64,000 nt of DNA, from contig OZ020484.1 of NCBI GenBank assembly GCA_963971405.1, forward strand, positions 27,364,770 to 27,428,769, in the 5' to 3' direction. The translations under genes were made by a program, and so were the position numbers. Below are positions 11,501-20,500 of this stretch, one piece after another (position 1 is the stretch's first letter; each line of letters begins with the position of its first letter). This DNA comes from Psococerastis gibbosa. Lineage: Eukaryota; Arthropoda; Insecta; Psocodea; Psocidae. The notes beneath the pieces are model-generated. The model saw only the letters and a list, made by a program, of their open reading frames with translations. It did no database searches and was not told where the DNA came from.

Positions 11501-14500
11501 TATGCAACGCATCAGTTGTAATGAAGGTTGTTTCAAGTCCGAAACCTCTGGATGGACAAATTAGAAACCGAAGAGTTGGGAGGTGGAGCATCATTCTTGC
11601 CCCCCCCCCCCCCCCCCGCTGCTATAATAGAACTCCTGAATTTTGTGTTTACATATACATAACTACGGATCCCTCATTTCCATTTTCCCCGCATTTTCAT
11701 TCTTGCCCCTCCCCCAATATACATTACAACACATTAAAGGTTCAAAAGGTTTAGAGACTTTTCTACAGTCGATATTTCCGCTAAAATTTTTGATACTTTT
11801 AAACCCATAAGGTTCTTCCACCACCGGTAGTCTCCCGAAGCGTTGTTTGCTGCTTTACGAAAAGAAATAGATAAAGGCGTGATCTGGGAGAACATAGGGG
11901 AGCTTACGTGGGTGAAAGTAACTGAAATCGGGTATTGCATTTAAATGAGTTTAACCTTTTGGGTTCAAGGGTCAAGGTTATATAAACCTTACATTCCCAT
12001 TTACATTCAGCTCATCAGCGTATATTCAGGGGACAACCTTGGGTTTCAGGTCAGTAAACTCTGGAATAGAGAGGGATGAGGGTTTATTTCACAATTTCTG
12101 GATGATATTTCTTGGGTTTTTAGATTCTATTGTGATTTGTGAGGGGAAAATAGCAAGGTTTCGTATAGGGCAGCCTTTTTCCGGGAAAGAAGTAGAATAC
12201 AATAAAGAGTGCAAATGTTTTTATCCAACACTTAACTTTTGAATTTGAAGTTTTGTAAGTATTAGCTTATTCATGTCAAAATTGTGCCGGCGTATCTCTT
12301 TGCCAGCGATGAAAAAGACCGAAGAATTACGATCGTAGGCTAAACATTTTTCAATGGCATAGCTATCCATTTGAGGCACACATGTCATTGTTATTGAATT
12401 GAATAATTTAGTCTAGTATAGTATGTTCCCTCCCCAAGCACATTCTTAGGAACATTTGGGGTTGGGAATTGTTCATTTGTATCTTGTACTTTTGAGATAG
12501 AATTAAATGATGATGATGATTAGCATTTAATATGTAACTCCATTATATACAGTCATATTAAACACCATTATCACCAGTATAGCAAAACGACACATAATTG
12601 TGTTTTCTATATAGGCATGCCTGGCTGGTTGGCGGCTATATATCGTAATTGAGGATCTTCTTCGTTGTCAGCAACTAATTATTTCTGGTTTTCTATTCCG
12701 TTCTGTCTTCTGCCATTCTTTTCAGGTTTGCATACGTATTTACGTTTCTCTATCCAACGTCCACTCGTGCATCTGGGGCAGTTTCTACCAGTAGAGTGAA
12801 ATTGGGTCACTATTTGGGAAGCGTTTGTAGCTGGTATCCATGCGTTCATTGGAAAATAGTGGGCATTGGTGAGAAGCTAGGCCTTGGAGAAACAGGTGAG
12901 CCTGCAGGTAGGCGTGGGCAGTTCATGGGGTATGAGTATATTAATTGTACCACAGGTTACCATGTCTGTCACTGGACGACGGAGCGTTCTCGTATTGTAT
13001 TGTTCTTGCTCTGCTGGTTTGCATATACTGCGCATTTGATATCCTTAAGCAACTTTTTCAGGTACTCCAATCGGTACTCCTTATATATTATGCTACCCTC
13101 CAGGATCGTATGCAGAAGCCCTGAGTGTGGCTCCGCATGCCCAATCCATAATGACTCTACGCTTGAATGCACCCTGTAGCACTGTTTTATTGGTGACCAG
13201 GTCAATCCATTTAATATTATACGGTATCAACATTTCTCAAATGCCTCCATTTGACCACTCGTACTTTCTTTACATTCTCATATTTACTCAGAAATGCCTT
13301 GTCGAGGCGCACAAACTCATAGAATTAATATTACGAGTTCCTACATAATTGCATAGTTGAGTTTTTGCAGGAGTTTCAGCTACCAACGAAAATACTTCTT
13401 GATATATTTGAGTCTGCAACTATACCTCAATTTTTTTTTTTTTTTTTTAGATTTTTCATGAATTTTGATTTCAATGCTATCGACCGACAATGAGATATTT
13501 CCCAATAAAAACTTACTTCATTCGAAAGAAAAAATAAATTGGCGGGCCTTTTCTACATAGATATTCCACTTCGATCGCTTCAAGTGGCTCAATGTTGCGG
13601 ACCCAAACTGTAAATCCGATGTGGATTAAAGGCTCCCGGCGTCTATAGATGTTTTCTAAACCCTTTTCCTTCCCGCAGGATTAGGAACAACCTTTGATTT
13701 TCCAGCAATATGGAGTCTTGCCTGGGCTGTTTGATATCGAAAATTGCGTTTTAAAATATGCTTCCATGTGTATATGTTTTTGTATAATCAAACATTTTAT
13801 CAAAATTTCCCAACCTTTCAAGATTTTTAAAGAATGCCAAAGGACAAAGGACTTGGGACCTCAGAACGTGTAAATTCACTGAAATCTCGAAATCGAACAT
13901 TTCGACCATCACCAAGTATTCCTTATGTACTACGCATATATAAAAAAGCTAAAACATCGGCAACTCGCGCTTTTCGAATCATTCGTAGTACCTATACGTG
14001 AAGTTCGCCATCATTGTGGCAAACCTGATCGCTTAATATGTTCTGTTGTGTGGAAGGGGCTGAGTACTGTAGGAGCATGTGCTCAAGATTCTCATTAGTC
14101 AACCCACCGCAGATTCGAAAAGGTAGAAACGGTGCAAGTGTATGTGTGGTAATGTAGCCTGTTCAGTGTTCTTTCTCTGGCAACAAAGAATGCAATGCTT
14201 CTATTTATCCCACGATATTGTGCTGTTAAAGCCAGCTTAGGTTGTATTATTGTACATACAGGGCTCAGGGGTCTAAGGCGGGTATTCCACATACGTACAT
14301 CGTCAATGAAAATTATGAAATTGAAGGACATTTCAATTTTTCACTGATGGCGGCCATTCCACATGTTTTTTCAAAAATTGACAATTTTATATTGAAAAGT
14401 ATGCGCCAAATTGTTGAAATTTGTTTGCATTTGTTTTTGAAATTTTGTTTGTATTTGTTTTCTTCGTACACTTATTATTTTTAATAAAACCTAATAATAG

Positions 14501-17500
14501 TAGGAGATCCGAAGTAAGATCGACCTTCACCGATCTGTTTAATGGATGAAAACTGTTTTTGAAAAAAATCAATTAAAATAATTGTACTTGACACACTTGA
14601 CATATCCCATGACGCCATTTTTTAATTTTAGTTTGTTTGTTTGTGATTTTACTCTATGATCAATTGATCATTGATCAATTTTAACAATGGCATAGAGTAA
14701 AATTGAAATGTCCTTCAATTTCATAATTTTCATTGACGATGTACGTATGTGGAATACCCGCCTTAGCCTAATGACAGAAATGAGTCAGCAGTACGAAACG
14801 TGCATCACTACTCACTATGACTATAGCTGAGTCTCAGCCCACTTCAGCATAAAAAAGTTACGGTTTGGGCAGGTTGTTGGCCATGCCCCCTACGACCAGT
14901 CACCAAGTGCACTATAATCATGGATGATCCTGGAGGATGCAGGGCTCAAAATTGGATTGTCTGATAACCCAGACGTTGAAATTGCTGACCTCCTTCGGCT
15001 CTTCTGCACTCACCTGTTTTGAAGACGATGCGAAGTGCCCTACAGGTGAAGTCGCAGGAGCCCGAGGCCTCCATGTTGGCGTCCTTGAGCTGGTAGACGA
15101 CAGAGCCGTAGAGGGTATGCCCACCGCCCGCCTCCGGGTTGAGCCGCGACTCCTCGCACAGCTGTTTCCGGTCATCTGCAGACACCTGACTCACGCTGCT
15201 GCTGGCACGTCGAGACTCGCACGACTCGCCTCCTCGCGTTGACAATCGAATAGCTCCTGGTCTGCCCTTTAATGAGCCTGCAACAAAAATCATACTTGTT
15301 ATCAAATATCAAGGTACAATACTTGGTTTAATTGGAGCAGCATTATCCGGTTCTTGGACGCTTGCCAACAAAGTGTTTGGTAAATCTGAATCTCTATGTA
15401 TTGATATAAAAAAAAAAATGTTACTTTGATTCCACTTCTTAATGTAAGGAGTTTTCTCAAATTTACCTAACAATGTTTTCCTATGAGTGCCTTCTGTACG
15501 TATTATTTACATAATATACGGTATAGTTTCTTCTTCTTCCTCTTCCCTCTTAGTGCCGCGTGCGCAGCGTAATGGGTTCGCCTCGGACCGATTTCTTGTA
15601 CTCGACCTGATCGGACGCTAACGTCTTGAGCTCGGCCATTGTTTTTCCTCTTGTTCCGGCGAGTTGTTCAATTCTTTCCACGAGAGTTGTTCTCGGTCTG
15701 TCGATGGGTCTTTTGTCTTGTGGGCTAGCTTCCGCAAACCTATGAATGGTATTCACATCCATACGGTAAAGCAAATCTTCTCGAAAATGACACTGAAAAT
15801 TTGGTGCCGGATAAGCAGAAAATACCAACAGTGTAATATTAATAGTTAGCCTATAGCAGAAGCAGAAACCTGCGTTGGGAAATGCTATTATATACAATGG
15901 TGTATTGGGAGTCTGTAATAATTAATAACTCTATTGAAAACAGGAAACGTCATGGCTGGTCGACGTATACGGACGTTTTAGAATTCGATTTCAACCAACA
16001 AGCTCGCCTTGTCCCCCTCCCCATCATCACGCCCATTGAATAACTCAGCTTATCGACGATAAATATTTGTGACATCAGTAAAATAATAAAATTATGATGG
16101 ACAAAAGCCACGTATATTATTGACTATGATCCCTTTACAATAATGCAATAATTAATGCAGAATAGGCTTTATAACATAATATAGGCGATCGTATCAAATA
16201 GGTAATTTTGTTTTTCATCATGGTAGGATTAAACGTACACTAGCCACAAAAATGTCGTTTCCCCATTATTTTCCATTTCAAAGCCGTATGAAATACAGGT
16301 TCTAATATAATAGGCCACTTTGATATGTTTTAAAAAGCAGAGGAGAGATTCGGTGTTGGCAGTAATAACCTACAGTGTATCCTTCAATTTAATTAAAATT
16401 CCACATTCTTGATTCTGTCATGTAGTGCCACGAGTGAAATTCCAACGTTAACATTCCAACAAAAGATTTAAATTATTTCCAGCTACTGTAAAATAATAAT
16501 AGAATAGGTCATACCACGTACCACGGCTTCAGGGGGCACAGGTTTGAAATTTACATGTTTTCATATAAATTATTGAGGGCTAAAACAGACACCGTGAAAA
16601 AACTACAAAATCAAAAAGTAATAATACCCTTAGGCGTGTATTCCACTTGTCATATTTTCTTCATTTGTGCATTAAAAACCATGAGATTTTTGTTTTAAAG
16701 AGACTATTATGTAGATACTTAACTTGCCTATTAAAAATTAAGTTGTAATATGGTAGAGACATCATTAGCCATATTATAACTTAATTTATAATAGATAAGT
16801 TAAGTATCTACATAATAGTCTCCTCAAAACAAAAATCCCATTATTTTTTAATGCACAAAAATGAAGAAAGTATGACAAGTGGAATACACGCCTTAGTATG
16901 ATGAATAAAATAGTAGTAGCATGGTTGAACGCAGTCCCAGGCCACATAGGACAGGGGACCTCCTGATTATAGTGGATTCCGAGCCACTTGGGAAACACAG
17001 TGAAGTCACACGATTAGTTCGGAGGTGACCAGGACAAGTCCTACTATGTTTCCCTACCGGCACTGTGCACACTACCAAATTATCTGCATCTTTGAACCTG
17101 CTCTGGTCCGCTGGATTCAACTTGGTAAGGCGGCCGGCTATACTATATGAATAAAGTAGTATTCAAAAAATTAAATGAACCAATCTTTGACATAATTTCG
17201 TTGTATCCAATGTCTACATGTCTTTTAACTCCTGTAATCGTCAGTTAAAAACACCAACATTTATTTATTTATTTTCAATAGGCTACTTACAATTTTTTTC
17301 TTATCTAGCCTAAGTTAAGTATTATTTGTACATCTTTCAAGTAACCTACATAGTGACTGATTTGTGTTAGTAACGGGCACGTACTTACAATCCTTGTAAG
17401 GTGTGAGATATTCCCATAATAAGGTTTTCCCCCTCCATTGTCTCATAACTTATTGCTTTCCAATTTTTTCATATGGTATACTATATATAATACAAGTCCG

Positions 17501-20500
17501 TTTCAGCTTTTTGAATAGTGTGTTTAAATTGTTGTCAAGGTTGGAGATGCTGGCATTTCAGACACCAATAAAACGAAATTACAGTTAACAGCTGTAAAAC
17601 CGCTGACTGAAAAGCAGCTGACAGCCTATCCTCGGCCAAGTTGGGCTTGGTTAGAATCCATTACATCAAATTAGAGCTAGTAATTTTAGTGCTGACCGTA
17701 TACTGGATATAGCAATGAAACCCCGCCATAAAATCGAAATACAAAGGTCAGAACGTCGGATACGTTTCAACTTTGAGGTGAAAGCTATCAAGAGAGTGGT
17801 AGTAAAAATTTTTACATCGGCAAATTACTGACGTTATCAAAGCATAATACGAACGAAGAATGTTTGCTGAAATAGTGTATATCTCGTTAACATTTAAAAG
17901 TTCTTAAATAGGATATTTTTGTAAGGTTTTATATTCGATGAAAAAATGGCACAACCGAGGACTAGAACAACAAAAACAGAACTGTACTGTGCGTGGCTTC
18001 TTATTTACCCTCCAGTAATTTCGATTGCATATATTAGTGGGTCTGTCGGACTCTGTCCAAACATTCGCCAAATTTTCGGAGCCTGCGCCCACAAAGGGTA
18101 TTATTTACAATTAACAACCAGCAGCCTGATCTTGGAGATTTTAATACTGGCTTAATATAATACCATGTCACGTGATGGTATTAATTCAATTGTTAAAAAT
18201 AAACGAACAGCAAATTTCAGAATTTTTTAATTTTTGATGTTGGTAATCGTCGCAAGTTGTGTCTAGGCCAATTTAAACGATTGAATGATCTTCGGCTATA
18301 TTTTTAGTGAGTTTCTTAATTTTTTTTGCCTTAGATTTAGACAAATTGTTTATAATCCTTAATATATTAATTCAAAATTAAAACTTGTTTATTTCTAGGG
18401 CGAAATGTGTTTATATTTGTTATTTATATTTGCTACGGCAGTATCGCGTCAGTTCAGTTCTTCAGTATTGCCAGCATCACAATTTAATAAATTCCGAAAT
18501 TTGCTGTTAATTTATTTTAAACAATCACCATCACGTGACATGGCATTATTTTAACCCCGGTATTAAAATCACCTTGATCAGGCTGCAGACACATTAGGCC
18601 CTTGAACAGCATATTGACTTGAGTCTATTTAGTTTATTATTACACTATCAGCAGTATTACTTCATATCGGTCCATTTAGTTAAACCGGCAAGCTTCACGA
18701 ACCACACTATAACTATTGGTAGCTTGCTGTTCTTCATTGTGGCCCTATCGAGGAGTGCCTGTTAAAAAGACACCATCCTTTGCCACCAGAACGCTGTGCA
18801 TACTAAACATGTAGAGTAGGGGTACGGATTCTGACTTTCACCCGAAAGGTTGTTGGTTCGAGTCCTACATTTCCTATATTTTCTGGCCATGCTTCGTAGG
18901 GCATGTAAAGCAGGCGGTCCCGTCTTTTCTAGTGGTGTGTAAGAGAGGGCTTTATAGCCCTAACTCCGCTAGGTTGGCTTAGTAAGAGAACAAAAAAAGT
19001 CCTGATTTATTTATTAGTTTCTGAGTGGTCTCCACATTCTGCAAGTAACACCCCGAAGTTTCTTTATTACGACGGGTAAACATGTAGAGTGGTGGTACAG
19101 CCTCTGACTGTCACCCGAAAGGTTGTTGGTTCGAGTGACGAGTCGCACACTTGCTACATTTTGAGGCCATGCTACGGAGCTGATGTAAAGCAGGTGGTCC
19201 CGGGCTTTCTTAGTTGAGTGTAAGAGAGGGCTTTATATAGCCTCTCCGCTATGTTAACTTAGTAATAGAACAGAAAGTAATAGAACAAATATATTTATTT
19301 ATTTTTATTCTAAGTGGTTCGCAATCCACTATAATCAGGAGGTCCACCATGTCAGCCCTTAGGGTGCCTCAAGTTAACAAACAGACTCACTCCCCCCACC
19401 AGGCTGACAGGACTTAAAGCAGAAATGGTGAAAAGAAACAACAACAACATTTCTTGAAGCATTTGAATTGGACAAGAATATGTTTGACATATTCCTGGGG
19501 TTCTGAAGAAATGTGAAGTCACTCCATATGAGTAGTTTTTTTTTTTTTTTTTTGCTTTGAAAACATTCAGCCATGAACGAAGTTATATTCATTTATACGT
19601 CAAAATTGCAATCAGTAATAAATTCGTCAAGCATGCTAAACATAGAGACGTCACTCAGGAGCTGAATGTATGAGAAAGGAACTGTGGTCTGCGTAGTTAA
19701 TTTATTAAAAAGCACCGAGCGTGGCACATTGAAGCTGGGACAGGTCATAAAAAGATGTTCAAAACTGCCCGCTATCGAACCGCAATAAGTACAAGCAGGG
19801 CTGTTGCCTCTCCTCAAAATTTTGTGAATAAAACTAGGGCTAAGACCGTGGTCCGCCCTCAATCGGCAAAGAGATACCGCCATTCGCCTTGGTGCTTTTC
19901 CAATTTGTTTGAACCATGGCACTCGGGGAGGGGAGTAGTTTGGTGCGTACAAGACCTTATAATCGGTATAATACCGGACAGCTGCTATAGCTGAATTATA
20001 TACTTGTTTATAAAACGAATGAATGCTGAAATAGATTCTACGTGGTGACCCAATACTATAGTTAAAATCGAATTTGTGTATTTAGTGGAAACAACGAATG
20101 TTCAACTATTTGCTCCCACGATTTGAAGGTCTGATGAGAAAATGTTTCCAACAGGTTGCCTATTTCCCAAATGAAACCCATTCTGATGGTTAATTAAAAA
20201 GTTAGGAATTATTATCAAATGGCTGAATCAGTGTTCTCGCTTATCTACTTCCATTTGATTAGTTCAATATGCTGCAGAACGGTAATTGAGTTTATAACTA
20301 CCACTTTTCCATTATTAAACTTCTTAGGAGCCATTATTTTTTTTAAGCAGATATTTCCAAATATTTGAAAACATAGGGCACCTGAGTTTTTGACTAAATT
20401 AATTAATTCCATGACAAAGGCGCAAAGATATGAAGAGGGACTTCATAATTCATAATAGATACAAGCTTACGTAGTAGATTTGCATTTTCGCACCTAAAAT

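Larger units (their letters stand above)
10449..15013 (-). other. Intron 2 of the TMEM272-like gene (4565 bp)
   Basis: Donor AACAG/GTGAGTGC at 15013, acceptor TTTTCAG at 10449. Contains an hAT-like remnant, palindromic element E1, an 18-base C tract, two degenerate LINE pol tails, an F fragment and MITE A copy 2. Stretches 11620-12960 and 13210-13840 hold nothing recognised; the open frames at 11734-12242 and 12796-13348 have no protein-family features. Confidence 0.8.

Noticed and set aside
12796..13179. 127-codon plus-strand frame
   Set aside because: It overlaps, on the other strand, a degenerate LINE tail with recognisable motifs; the plus frame shows none.
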